64,000 nucleotides of DNA from the NCBI RefSeq assembly GCF_965278975.1, contig NZ_OZ257126.1, forward strand, positions 3,720,001 to 3,784,000. The letters run 5' to 3'. The translations under genes were made by a program, and so were the position numbers. This document shows positions 25,399 through 34,295 of this stretch, one piece after another (position 1 is the stretch's first letter; the number at the start of each line of letters is the position of its first letter). The notes below the pieces were generated by a model that did no database searches, was not told the DNA's origin, and saw only the letters and a program-made list of their open reading frames with translations. The DNA comes from Ferrovibrio sp965278975. Lineage in GTDB: Bacteria > Pseudomonadota > Alphaproteobacteria > Ferrovibrionales > Ferrovibrionaceae.

Positions 25399-25917
25399 CT
25401 ACCGGCGCCCCGCCGTGGCACTGGCCTCGAAAGTGCGGCCGACGAACCAGAAGCCCAGGATACCGAAGAAGGCTTGCGTATCGGCCGGCGTCCACAGCAG
25501 CAGCACGGCATTAGCCACGCCGCTGCCACCATTCAGCGCCACAACGAAGATGGCGATCTTGGCCGCGCCGAACAGCAGGGCGAAATACCAGGTGATGCCG
25601 GGCCGTGTGAAAGCGTTGAAACCATCGACCCACCTGATACCGGTGCGCTTGCCTTGCGCCGCCACCGCCGCCGCCAGGGCCTTGGCGCGTTCGACCTCGG
25701 CTGCCCACCAGCCCTCGGTTTCCTTTTCCCGGATACGCTGCTCACCCCCGGACATGGCGATCTCGGCATCCAGCTTCCGCATCGCCAGCTCATGCGCGCG
25801 GTCGCCCTTGGCCTGGAACAGCTTCAGCACTTCCGGCACCAGGCGCAGCAGGCCGCCAATCAGACCACCCGTGGCACCATTGGCGAAGAAGCCGACGATA
25901 TCACCAAGCATATCCAT
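25399..25917 (-). CDS. Phage membrane protein, holin-like (3-TM type, tentative)
   Basis: 172 aa. An N-terminal hydrophobic/Gly-rich segment (IVGFFANGATGGLIGGLLRLVP is partly represented), a charged middle helix (DRAHELAMRKLDAEIAMSGG), then TRPGITWYFALLFGAAKIAIFVV and a further hydrophobic segment near the C-terminus (TQAFFGILGFWFVG). The charged linker followed by RPGITWYFAL resembles the holin-of-3-TMs family found in gene transfer agents and phages. Position directly next to lysozyme supports a lysis role. Family name is inference. Confidence 0.65.
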   Translation of the reverse strand: MDMLGDIVGFFANGATGGLIGGLLRLVPEVLKLFQAKGDRAHELAMRKLDAEIAMSGGEQRIREKETEGWWAAEVERAKALAAAVAAQGKRTGIRWVDGFNAFTRPGITWYFALLFGAAKIAIFVVALNGGSGVANAVLLLWTPADTQAFFGILGFWFVGRTFEASATAGRR

Positions 25918-25920
25918 ATC

Positions 25921-26205
25921 TCACCCTCCGATTTTCAGCTTGACCGCCAGGCCAGCGCCCAAGGCAACCAGCGCCGCCGTGGTCGACACCTTGAGAATGG
26001 TCCGCCAGACCGTGGAACGCGCCGAGCGCCAGGCATCCAGCAGTTCGCGCAGATCGCGCACATCCTTGCCGGCTTCGGCATCATGCAGGCCGACACCCTC
26101 CAGCGCCTTCCGCGCACCCATTTCGGCGGCACGCTCTAGCGCCGCTTTCAGTTCATCCACATGAATGATCCGCACGCCGGTATCCGGCAACACCGGGCCG
26201 CTCAT
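25921..26205 (-). CDS. Small lysis-region membrane protein (DUF6127-like)
   Basis: 94 aa. A helical soluble part (DELKAALERAAEMGARKALEG, then DVRDLRELLDAWRSARSTVWRT) precedes one C-terminal transmembrane helix (TTAALVALGAGLAVKL). The layout matches small phage proteins annotated DUF6127, often near holin and endolysin. It could be a pinholin, anti-holin or spanin-like factor. Overlaps the upstream gene by 4 bp. Confidence 0.65.
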   Translation of the reverse strand: MSGPVLPDTGVRIIHVDELKAALERAAEMGARKALEGVGLHDAEAGKDVRDLRELLDAWRSARSTVWRTILKVSTTAALVALGAGLAVKLKIGG

Positions 26206-26813
26206 GCCGCGAACTCATCGACGATCAGCAGGCAGCGCAGCGCGCCGCCGAACAGCCGCGAACTGCTATGGCCGTTGATGTACATGGCCACATTCTGATC
26301 GGTCCCCCAGCGCATAGAGAAGCTGGTGGCGGCGGTGCTGCCAGCCGCCTCCTCATGCAAGGTCAGGCAGTGATTGTTGTGCAGCCCAGGGAAATTGCAG
26401 ACGCCCGTGGCGCGCGCATCGGCGATGGCATCGCGGTAGATCGACAGGACGCCGGTAGCAGCGGTGCCCGAACTAGTCTGGATGAACGGCATATAGGCCG
26501 TCACCCGCAGCAGCGAGGCCGCCGATTTGGGTGTGATGCTCACCGCAGCAATTTCCACGCCTTCGGAAATCTGCGGCTTCGTGTCATCTCCGGGGATAAC
26601 GCTGGTGATGGTCTGGCGCTGATCGTAGATCGCCACTTGGCGCTGCACCCAGCCGCGCCACGCCCAGGCCGGATCATCGGCGCCAGCCACCAGCACTTGC
26701 CCGGCCGCGCCCTTTGCCAGCCGCTGCCAGCCAGAGGCGCCACGCACCATGATATCGCCCCGCTGGCTATCAGCCAGGCCGAGCAGGTTCGGATTGATCA
26801 GATCGAGGGCCAT
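26202..26813 (-). CDS. Putative tail-tip/receptor-region protein
   Basis: 203 aa. The N-terminal block (SQRGDIMVRGASGWQRLAKG, AAGQVLVAGADDPAWAWRG) is the repeat type seen in phage tail and fibre proteins, in which virion-attached rods begin. The rest (residues 60-203) predicts a beta-rich globular domain with no obvious catalytic motif (YINGHSSSRLFGGALRCLLIV). Position after the fibre genes suggests a host-recognition tip, but this is inference. Confidence 0.55.
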   Translation of the reverse strand: MALDLINPNLLGLADSQRGDIMVRGASGWQRLAKGAAGQVLVAGADDPAWAWRGWVQRQVAIYDQRQTITSVIPGDDTKPQISEGVEIAAVSITPKSAASLLRVTAYMPFIQTSSGTAATGVLSIYRDAIADARATGVCNFPGLHNNHCLTLHEEAAGSTAATSFSMRWGTDQNVAMYINGHSSSRLFGGALRCLLIVDEFAA

Positions 26814-26816
26814 GGC

Positions 26817-27113
26817 TCAAGCCCAATCACGATAAGGCGTGGCCGGCGCATCGATCAGCAGGCCGGTGCTTTGGAACACCGGCAGCAGGCTTTCATCCAG
26901 CAGCATGATATTCGCGTGCCAGCCGGTGCCGAATTCAGCCGGCGTCACCTCGTTGCCCTCGCCATCGTAAACCGGCGCCGCGGTCATGATCTGGCCGATG
27001 GGATCAAGCGCCCATTGATGGGTGGCGCGGATCCAGCGGCCGCCGGCATCGACGAAGTCCGGCAGCGCCGCCTTGGCCTGCTCGCGGGTTTCAGCTTGGA
27101 GATAGAGCTTCAC
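26817..27113 (-). CDS. Small phage protein of the tail-fibre cluster
   Basis: 98 aa from the GTG at 27113 (VKLYLQAETREQAKAALP); the open frame further upstream is a shadow of the neighbouring gene. An opening strand-helix pair and the segment EFGTGWHANIMLLDESLLPVF recall small proteins found among phage tail genes. Function unknown; it may be a chaperone or a fibre accessory. Confidence 0.6.
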   Translation of the reverse strand: MKLYLQAETREQAKAALPDFVDAGGRWIRATHQWALDPIGQIMTAAPVYDGEGNEVTPAEFGTGWHANIMLLDESLLPVFQSTGLLIDAPATPYRDWA

Positions 27114-27126
27114 AGCGGGGCCTCCG

Positions 27127-28350
27127 TTAGCGGCTGATATCTTGCAGCTCGGCATTGACCAAGCGGCGCGGGAAATAGGCGATGTGGCGGATATGGCCGT
27201 TGATGATGGATGCGCCATTGAAGGCGCCGATATGCAGCGCCGAGGCCGCCGATGGCACCGCGCCGGCACCGTCAGTTACGGGCGTTGCCCCGTTCACCGA
27301 AAGGGCGAAGTCATTGAGCTTGTAGGCCAGCGCGGCGGCGGTCTGCACCCCGGCGGCGAACACGCCATCCGCCAGCGTTGCCACGCCGCTGCCGCCGGCG
27401 GTGACGACACCGCGCGCCTTGTAGGGCGAGGTGATATCGAAAGCCGCGAAGTTATTGTTGTCGGCATACAGCACGGCGGGAACGACTGCCGTTGCCGGCG
27501 CGTCGAACCGCACCAACAGGGTTCCCTCGGCCTGGTTATAGGCAAAGGCGCTCGTGGCCACGGTGAGCAGGTCGGCCGCGCGGGTCACCTGGCTGCCCGC
27601 CGTCGCGATATAGCTGGTCGGGATCGAGCCGGCTTCAAGCTGGCCGCCCCAGAGATATACGCCGCTGGCGCCATCACCGGCATAGCTGTCACTGCCGCCG
27701 CCATTGATCAGCCGGACGATGCCGCGCACCGTGGCGCCACCACCGGTATTCGGGATGCCGCTGATCCGGCAGCGATACCAGCCGTTACCAACAGGCGTAA
27801 TGCTGCCAACCGGGGTGCTGCCATTGCCCGTGGTGGTGACGCTGGCAACGGTGCCGGCGCTGACATCGAAGGTGGCGCGGCAGCCATTCCCGCCGTTGTC
27901 ATCCAGATCCAGGATGAAGCGCCGCGCCGAGGCCATCGCCTTTGCATAGATCGTCAGCGAGTGCTGGTTGCTGGCGGTGCCGGCGGCGGCCTGGTGGATG
28001 ATGTGGACGCCATTATCGGTAGTCTCGACGATGCTATCAGCTGTCGTGGTGCCATCCGGCGCCACAGCAGCATTGGTGCCAACGGTGACATAGATGACAT
28101 TCCACGACGTGCCGAATTCGGCGCTGCGCAGCAGCAGGTTGGTGCGGGCCTCTTCAATCAGCCAGCCGAGATAGGCACCCGTCAGCGGGTCGAAATCATG
28201 GCGCAGCACGCCGCTGGAAGCACTGACCAGCTTCCCGACAGCGTCGAAGCAGGTTGCCGCGCTGGCGCGGGTGAACGTCGCGATGCTGGGCTTGCCGTTG
28301 CTGTCGTTCAGATACAGCCGGGCATCGAGGTTGAGCGAGGGATAGATCAT
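27127..28350 (-). CDS. Phage head/tail spike-like protein with lectin-like beta domains
   Basis: 407 aa. The opening block (SIATFTRASAATCFDAVGKL, FDPLTGAYLGWLIEEARTNLL) is the phage head-spike fibre motif, in which TRASxATxxDxxG and LIEEARTNLL recur across phages. Two beta-sandwich-like regions follow: one with WYRCRISGIPNTGGG and WGGQLEAGSIPTSYI, another C-terminal concanavalin/LamG-like part ending HIGAFNGASIINGHIRHIAYFPRRL. Likely a trimeric adhesin binding surface glycans. Confidence 0.75.
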   Translation of the reverse strand: MIYPSLNLDARLYLNDSNGKPSIATFTRASAATCFDAVGKLVSASSGVLRHDFDPLTGAYLGWLIEEARTNLLLRSAEFGTSWNVIYVTVGTNAAVAPDGTTTADSIVETTDNGVHIIHQAAAGTASNQHSLTIYAKAMASARRFILDLDDNGGNGCRATFDVSAGTVASVTTTGNGSTPVGSITPVGNGWYRCRISGIPNTGGGATVRGIVRLINGGGSDSYAGDGASGVYLWGGQLEAGSIPTSYIATAGSQVTRAADLLTVATSAFAYNQAEGTLLVRFDAPATAVVPAVLYADNNNFAAFDITSPYKARGVVTAGGSGVATLADGVFAAGVQTAAALAYKLNDFALSVNGATPVTDGAGAVPSAASALHIGAFNGASIINGHIRHIAYFPRRLVNAELQDISR

Positions 28351-28359
28351 GCTGCTTTC

Positions 28360-29400
28360 CTAGCTTTTCAGGGTTGCCCAGTTCGGCGCTTGCTGGCTCG
28401 GGCCGATGCCGATTTCGAGGCCGATGTAGGCGCGCGCGGCAACCACATCGGCCAGCGCCAGGGCGCCACGGCCATAGGAGGCCGTGCCGGCGAGCGCGAT
28501 ATAGGTGGCGGCGGCATCGGTGCGCGACAGCTTCTCGAAAGCCAGCCGGTAGATTTCCCAGGCGAGATGCTGGAACTTGGCTTCGGCGTCGAGCGCCACG
28601 CCCTTAGCGCCGATGATGCCCATGACCTGCCGCGAGCCGGCCGGCGCACCACCCGGGATTGTCAGCGCCGTACCCGCCACGCTATAGGCCGGCGGGCGCT
28701 GGAACACGCCACCGACAAACAGCAGCAGGGCATCCGCCGAAGCCGGCGCAACAGGCAGCGTGTAGCCGGTGGCACCGCCATCGAACACGAACGGCACCGG
28801 GCCGCCGGTATAGGCCAGCGCGGTATCGCGCGCCGCCTCGGCAGCGGCTTGGGCGGCTTCCGCAGCCACCAAAGCGGCGGCAGCATCATCGGCACTCTCC
28901 GCCGCCGCCGCCGCCGCCAATGCGATGCCGTCATTGTCCGGCAGATCAGCCGCGACGTTGCCGCCGGCATCGAAATGCAGCAGCCGGTTGGCGCGAGCCG
29001 GCACGGACGGCAAGATAAGGTTTGCGGCCTGGTCATGCGGCGCGGCACTCAAAGACCGCGCAGCCACTTCGCGCGCCTGCTGTAGCAGCAGCACCGCCCG
29101 GTCTAGCTCCAGGTTCAGCGCCACCGCCCGGAATTCAGCCCCCTCGACAAAGGCCGTATCGCGACGGTCCGGCATGGCCCGCTGTAGCGTGACGCGCACG
29201 CCGTGCGCTGGCGCTGGGGATAGAGTGATGCTGCCGCCAGCTGGATTGCCCAGGCCGGCAACCGAAAATCCGGCCGCCGGCAGGGCATCCAGCCAGACCT
29301 TGAGATCGGCACCAGCCTCGACCCTGAAGTCGAAACCGAACACGGTTTGAACGCCATCAGCGATATACTGCACGCGCGGCGGATTGGCATTGACGGTCAC
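28360..29400 (-). CDS. Tail fibre protein with T7 gp17-like N-terminus
   Basis: 346 aa. Residues 1-120 match the T7 gp17 virion-attachment domain: an opening strand with VQTVFGFDFRVEAGADLKVW, VRVTLQRAMPDRRDT and FRAVALNLELDRAVLLLQQAREVA. Next come an Ala-rich coiled-coil-like stretch (about 160-200) and a shorter distal part containing repeated strands. Such fibres attach to the podoviral tail tube and carry the receptor-binding proteins. One copy of the prophage-wide 15-bp palindrome (29194-29208) lies in this gene. Confidence 0.85.
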   Translation of the reverse strand: MTVNANPPRVQYIADGVQTVFGFDFRVEAGADLKVWLDALPAAGFSVAGLGNPAGGSITLSPAPAHGVRVTLQRAMPDRRDTAFVEGAEFRAVALNLELDRAVLLLQQAREVAARSLSAAPHDQAANLILPSVPARANRLLHFDAGGNVAADLPDNDGIALAAAAAAESADDAAAALVAAEAAQAAAEAARDTALAYTGGPVPFVFDGGATGYTLPVAPASADALLLFVGGVFQRPPAYSVAGTALTIPGGAPAGSRQVMGIIGAKGVALDAEAKFQHLAWEIYRLAFEKLSRTDAAATYIALAGTASYGRGALALADVVAARAYIGLEIGIGPSQQAPNWATLKS

Positions 29401-32400
29401 GGCTTCGCCCCTTTCTTCGGCGCCGGCACGCCGAACATATCGTTCGCCCCTTGCTCCGCCGCATCGAGCAGGCGCCGGAGGTAGAACAGGTTCTGCATCG
29501 GCACCAGGCGCCGCAGCGCGCGGCTATCAGCAGAGGTCCAACCGCGCTTGTCATGCCAGGCGGCATCGGCACTGGCGCCCGCCACCGCGAAAATATCCGC
29601 CACCGTGCCAGCAGTCGGCCCCAGCAGCGCGCCGACAGCGTTGCGACTCTGATAGCGCGTGGCGGGCGGGCCACCGGCCAAGGCATGGACGCCGAAATTG
29701 CCACTGGTGAACTTTTCCACCACGTTGTTGGCATCGTAGAGCCAGCCGGTCCAGCCGGCCTTGTCGATACCTTCCGCCAGCCACACCGCCGGCTTGTCGG
29801 ATAGATCACGTCCGGCAAGCACGCCCTGGACGCCATAGGTCATCATGCCGAGGCCAGTCATCAGCAGCAGTCCATTCAAGGCGGCCATGTCGCGCTGTTG
29901 CAGTCCAGCCACCGCCACACGCTGCGCCGAGGCAAAGCCGAACGACTTGAACTGACCAACCAGTTTGCCAAGCTCGCTCGACATCCACAGCGGCCGATCC
30001 GCGATACCGGGCGTGACAATCACCCGGTCTACTTCCTTTTGCAGCGCGGCGCGGAAAGCGAACACCGCCGAGGCGTCATCCCAGCGTTCGGTCTGCGGCA
30101 AGGTCAGTTTGCCGCCATCATCGGCGTGTTGCGCCAGCTGATCGGCGATCAGGCGCGCATGGCCCTCGCTGATCCCGGCAGACGCCAGCTTTTCGATCAT
30201 CGCCGGATCAGCAGCACCTTTGGCCCAGGCGCGCACACCGTCGATCAGATGCTGGCTGGCGACAGCGCCAGTGAATTGCTTCAGCGCCGCGTTCCACGGC
30301 GCCATCAGCGCCACCACGCCGAAGCGATCCGCCATGGCTTTAACACCGCGCTCGAACTTGGTCAGGCGGCCATAGTCATCGCCGATATCGGCAAGGTTGA
30401 GCGCGCGGCTATCCAGCACCATATCCAGTGCCGTACCGGCCCATTGCGCCTCGCGGGCCGCCAGCTTGAACCGCGCCGGCTCACTGATCAGCGCCGGAAG
30501 CGCCTGGCCCAGCACGCGCTCCAGGCCGTAGACCATGATCGGACGGCCCAGATCGGGGATGGCGCTGGTCGCCATCATGCCCATCATGCGCAGGTAGTTC
30601 CAATCGCGCACCACGCGCGAGCCGCGCACAGCCCAATGGTTCGGATCGGCCGGGGCGCCGTAAGTACCGCGCAGCCTATCAATCAGCGCCTCCAGATCGC
30701 GCACGGCGCCCGCCGAGGCAGCTTCAATGCGCCGACGCGCCGCCTCGTTTGGCGCCGCCCGCATCATCTGGTTGAACTCGTCGCGGACTTCGCCAATACG
30801 GTCAGCGCCGTCGATACTGCCCAGGGCTTTCTTCAACTCGATATCAGGCGCCATGGTGCGGACATACTGCCGGGCGATGACATCGGCATCCGAAATCAGG
30901 AACGGTTCGATCAGCTCATCCGGGATATGGAAAGCACGGGCCTGCAACGGCCCGCGTGCGTTCGGATCGCCGACCCGGCGATTGACCGGCATCGGCTCAT
31001 AGGCCGAGCGGCCACCCTTGGCGCCGATGATGCGGTCATAGATCTGTTCGGCCACATCCACCAACTCGGCACGGTCCCGCGCCACATCGGCCTTGATGAT
31101 CTGCGCCGGGGTATCACTCTTGCCCGGCCAGCGCGCCACGGCATCGTCCAGCGCATCAGACAGGCCCTCCAGCCGCGCGCCCAGCTCATCGCGCAACGCC
31201 TGGAGCCCCGCCACGTCATGCTCCAGGCCGGACAGCCGGTCAGCCAGTTGCCCGAGGCGGCCCCGCAACTTGGAGCCCTGCCAATCCGCCTCATTGCCGC
31301 GCAGCTTCAGCCGCCGCAGTTCAGCATCGGCACGGCGGCGGATTGCCTTTGCCGTCAGCTTCTCCGCCGGCAACGCCGCCAGTTCGCGCTCATAGGTTGC
31401 CAGCAATTCGCGCCCCCGGCGGAATTCAACCACCCGATCCGCCGCCGGCCGCAGCGCCGCCGTGCCGTCCTCGCTGATCGCCGCCAGCTTGGCGAAGTCA
31501 TAGAAATCACGCCGCGCGTTCAGCGCCGGCAAGGCCGCGTCACCCAGATCATCCAGCGGCGCCGACAGCCGCTCGGCATCAGCCGCCGACATCTCCAGGC
31601 CCATGGCGCGCGCTGCATCGCGCATATCCTCGCGCGCCAGCGCCAGGTACAACCCTGTGTCATCCAGGCCGCGCGGATCGAGGCCGGCCGCTTCCACCTG
31701 CTGCCACAGATCATCATGGCGCCGCAGCGCCGCCACCGCATCGGCATCCAGTTCGGAATACCGCTTGGCGCCCGAGAGGTCATCGCGCAGCGCATCCAGG
31801 AAATCGTTCACACTCGGGCGCTCGGCATGATCGGGGAAATAGCCGTTCTCCCAGGCGTGCAAAGCCGCATCATCCAGCGCCTTGCCGGACTTGTTATTGA
31901 CCAGCCCGGGCCGGCCATTGGCGCCGGCCGCGATCAGTTCGCCGCCTTCCTCGCGCAAGCCTCCAGAGCGTTGCAGCCAGGATGCCAGCGAGGCCGGGCG
32001 CTTTTCAGGCTCGCGCAGCGCCTCCGGCAGCTTTTCGGCATTGGCCGCGTCCTGGCGGACACGTTGCACCGCGTCGCGGCGCGCACCCAGGTCGAAGCCG
32101 CGCCGCACGGCCACCGCCGCCGCACGCTGCGCCTCATCGGCTTTCGCACGGGTTTCCGCCAGCCGCGCATCGCGCCGCTCGACCTTTGCAATCGTGCGAT
32201 CCAGCAGCCGCAGCGCATCGTCGCGCTCGCGCGCCAGGTCCATCACCTCGCCACGGATCGACGCCTTAAGCTCCTGTTCGCGCGCCAGATGATCGCCGAC
32301 GATCTGAATGAATTCCGGCTTTCGCGCGATCATGCGCTCGATATCGTAGACGCGGGTGAGATAGCTCACCGCATCCTCGACCTTGACATCCTCGGGCAGC

Positions 32401-34295
32401 AACTCCGCCTTGATCGCCGCCTCTTTCAGCGGCTCGAATACCTGTTGCCGCAGCAGCTTGGCCGCAGCCGTAACCTCGGGAATGTCATGCTGATCGCCGC
32501 GCCGCATGGCACGGCCAACCTCATCCATGAACTGGCGCCGCGTCAGTCCAGCCGGCTGCCGCGCCAGGTCGGCTACCTCCGTGCGCAGCCGCGAGCCCCC
32601 CTCCAGGCCGCGCGATTTCAGCCACAGGGCATCCAGATCGCGCAGCGCGAAGCCGAGCGGGGCCTGCCACATCTTCACAGCGGTTTCGACCGCCGTTTGC
32701 GTCGCGATGCCGTAGGCGTTCTTGGCATAGGTCCAAGGCGTTTCCGCCAGGGTTTGCAGCAGCGCGCGGGCCTTCACGCTCGGGCCGGTCGCCAGCCGCA
32801 GGCCGGGCGAAGCGAAGCCCACCACGCGCTCGAAACCGGCGGCCGATTTCAATTTCTCCGCCAGCAGGCCATCCGACGACGAAGCCGCCGACAGGGAACC
32901 GCCTTGACCGCCCAGGCCGCCGGGAGTAAAGCTGGCTGAACTCTGGCCCATCGCGTTGACATCGCCCCCGCCGGCCGCGACTTCGGGGGTGGCACGAAAG
33001 GGCTCCGGTCCGCTGGCAGCCGCGAGGGGGGTTCGCTCCCCCTCCCAGAGTTTTACCCGCCCACCGCCGGCAGGATAGCGGTCGCGAAACACCCCGCCCG
33101 AGATTACATCCCAGGCCGCGCCATCAGCCGAGCGGTTAAGCCCAACATAGATGGTTTCGGCATGGCCGCCGCGCCGCTGCACCAGCAACAGCGAGCCATC
33201 ATCAGCGCGCCAGATTTCCGAGAACCGCTGCGCCACCGTTTCAACGAAGCCGGCCGCATCGTCATAACCGGCGCGGCGCAGCTGATCGCTGCGGCCCTCG
33301 CGCCAGATATGCGCCTCGCCATGCGCCATATCGCCGCGCGGCAAGCGGATCGGCCCCGGCTCGACGCCGGCACCCAGCGCCACCCGCTGATCGATGGCAC
33401 CGAAATCAGTGCTGCCGTCATCGAAGGCCACATAGTCACGATTACCGACCTGGCGATACCGCAACGCCGGATCATCCGGCACTTGGCGGGCGTTCAGCCG
33501 CGCCAGCGACTGATCCAGGTCCGCGCGCAATTCAGCTTCCGTCACCGGAACGCTATGAGGCTCCGCTACCGGATCGACCAGGCCATCCGGCCGAGGCTGC
33601 ACCGCGCGCCGCGTCTCGGCTTCAGCACCGGCAGCGACTTCGCGCAAGGATGCACCAGCCATACCCCGCGCCGCGCCGAAGCCCCGGAAGGCCACCGAAG
33701 CAGAGCCGCCCAGCACACCCGCGAACACCGCGCCAAAGCCGACAGACTCCGCGCTCTCGCTCCAGGAGCGGGTAAGCTGCGTTGCCTGCAAAGCAAGCTC
33801 GGCACCGGCAGCGCCAACCGCGCCGGCCGCACCGACCGAAAGCGCCGAGGCCAGAGCCGTGGTGCCGAGCCGGCCACCACGATAGATGGTGCCGCCCACC
33901 GGAATGAAGTTGATCGGATCGAGCAGGCCGGCGGTGAACTGCGCCGCCAGCCCGGACATGCCGGCACCCGCCAGCAGCCGCCGGTCCGCCGTTTCGGCAT
34001 CGATCCGCGACTTGACCCGCTGCACATCATCAGCAGATGTGGCATCGGCGAAGCGGCCCGCGTGATGCAGATAGCGGTCATCCAGGCCCGCGAGCGGGTC
34101 GAAATCAGGATCAGCCGGAGAGCCGGCGGCAAAGGCACCGCGATCAGCGGCGGCCACAATCGAGCCGATGGAATTGTCCTGGCGGAAGGCTGCGGCGAGC
34201 AGACGCATCGCACCCGGCGAGTTCGGCTCCGGCACTTTCGGCAACAGGCCATAGCCAGCCGCAGGTGTGAAGCTATCGCGGTCCAGCCAGGGCAT
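29397..34295 (-). CDS. Giant internal virion (ejection) protein with a nuclease-like domain
   Basis: 1632 aa, the largest gene in the prophage and in the T7 gp16 position (before the tail fibre). The first 210 residues contain Gly/Ala-rich hydrophobic stretches (SVGAAGAVGAAGAELALQ) able to enter membranes. Residues about 295-420 resemble the PBECR (barnase-EndoU-colicinE5-RelE-like) domains of polyvalent phage proteins: FGAIDQRVALGAG, then PIRLPRGDMAHGEAHI with two His, IYVGLNRSADGAAWDVISG. Residues about 660-850 are charged coiled coils. No lytic transglycosylase motif was seen at the N-terminus. Probably ejected with the DNA. Confidence 0.8.
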   Translation of the reverse strand: MPWLDRDSFTPAAGYGLLPKVPEPNSPGAMRLLAAAFRQDNSIGSIVAAADRGAFAAGSPADPDFDPLAGLDDRYLHHAGRFADATSADDVQRVKSRIDAETADRRLLAGAGMSGLAAQFTAGLLDPINFIPVGGTIYRGGRLGTTALASALSVGAAGAVGAAGAELALQATQLTRSWSESAESVGFGAVFAGVLGGSASVAFRGFGAARGMAGASLREVAAGAEAETRRAVQPRPDGLVDPVAEPHSVPVTEAELRADLDQSLARLNARQVPDDPALRYRQVGNRDYVAFDDGSTDFGAIDQRVALGAGVEPGPIRLPRGDMAHGEAHIWREGRSDQLRRAGYDDAAGFVETVAQRFSEIWRADDGSLLLVQRRGGHAETIYVGLNRSADGAAWDVISGGVFRDRYPAGGGRVKLWEGERTPLAAASGPEPFRATPEVAAGGGDVNAMGQSSASFTPGGLGGQGGSLSAASSSDGLLAEKLKSAAGFERVVGFASPGLRLATGPSVKARALLQTLAETPWTYAKNAYGIATQTAVETAVKMWQAPLGFALRDLDALWLKSRGLEGGSRLRTEVADLARQPAGLTRRQFMDEVGRAMRRGDQHDIPEVTAAAKLLRQQVFEPLKEAAIKAELLPEDVKVEDAVSYLTRVYDIERMIARKPEFIQIVGDHLAREQELKASIRGEVMDLARERDDALRLLDRTIAKVERRDARLAETRAKADEAQRAAAVAVRRGFDLGARRDAVQRVRQDAANAEKLPEALREPEKRPASLASWLQRSGGLREEGGELIAAGANGRPGLVNNKSGKALDDAALHAWENGYFPDHAERPSVNDFLDALRDDLSGAKRYSELDADAVAALRRHDDLWQQVEAAGLDPRGLDDTGLYLALAREDMRDAARAMGLEMSAADAERLSAPLDDLGDAALPALNARRDFYDFAKLAAISEDGTAALRPAADRVVEFRRGRELLATYERELAALPAEKLTAKAIRRRADAELRRLKLRGNEADWQGSKLRGRLGQLADRLSGLEHDVAGLQALRDELGARLEGLSDALDDAVARWPGKSDTPAQIIKADVARDRAELVDVAEQIYDRIIGAKGGRSAYEPMPVNRRVGDPNARGPLQARAFHIPDELIEPFLISDADVIARQYVRTMAPDIELKKALGSIDGADRIGEVRDEFNQMMRAAPNEAARRRIEAASAGAVRDLEALIDRLRGTYGAPADPNHWAVRGSRVVRDWNYLRMMGMMATSAIPDLGRPIMVYGLERVLGQALPALISEPARFKLAAREAQWAGTALDMVLDSRALNLADIGDDYGRLTKFERGVKAMADRFGVVALMAPWNAALKQFTGAVASQHLIDGVRAWAKGAADPAMIEKLASAGISEGHARLIADQLAQHADDGGKLTLPQTERWDDASAVFAFRAALQKEVDRVIVTPGIADRPLWMSSELGKLVGQFKSFGFASAQRVAVAGLQQRDMAALNGLLLMTGLGMMTYGVQGVLAGRDLSDKPAVWLAEGIDKAGWTGWLYDANNVVEKFTSGNFGVHALAGGPPATRYQSRNAVGALLGPTAGTVADIFAVAGASADAAWHDKRGWTSADSRALRRLVPMQNLFYLRRLLDAAEQGANDMFGVPAPKKGAKP

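Noticed and set aside
24950..30000. Diversity-generating retroelement expected in BPP-1-like phages
   Set aside because: No reverse transcriptase frame, no template repeat, and no adenine-variable repeat at the ends of the fibre genes.
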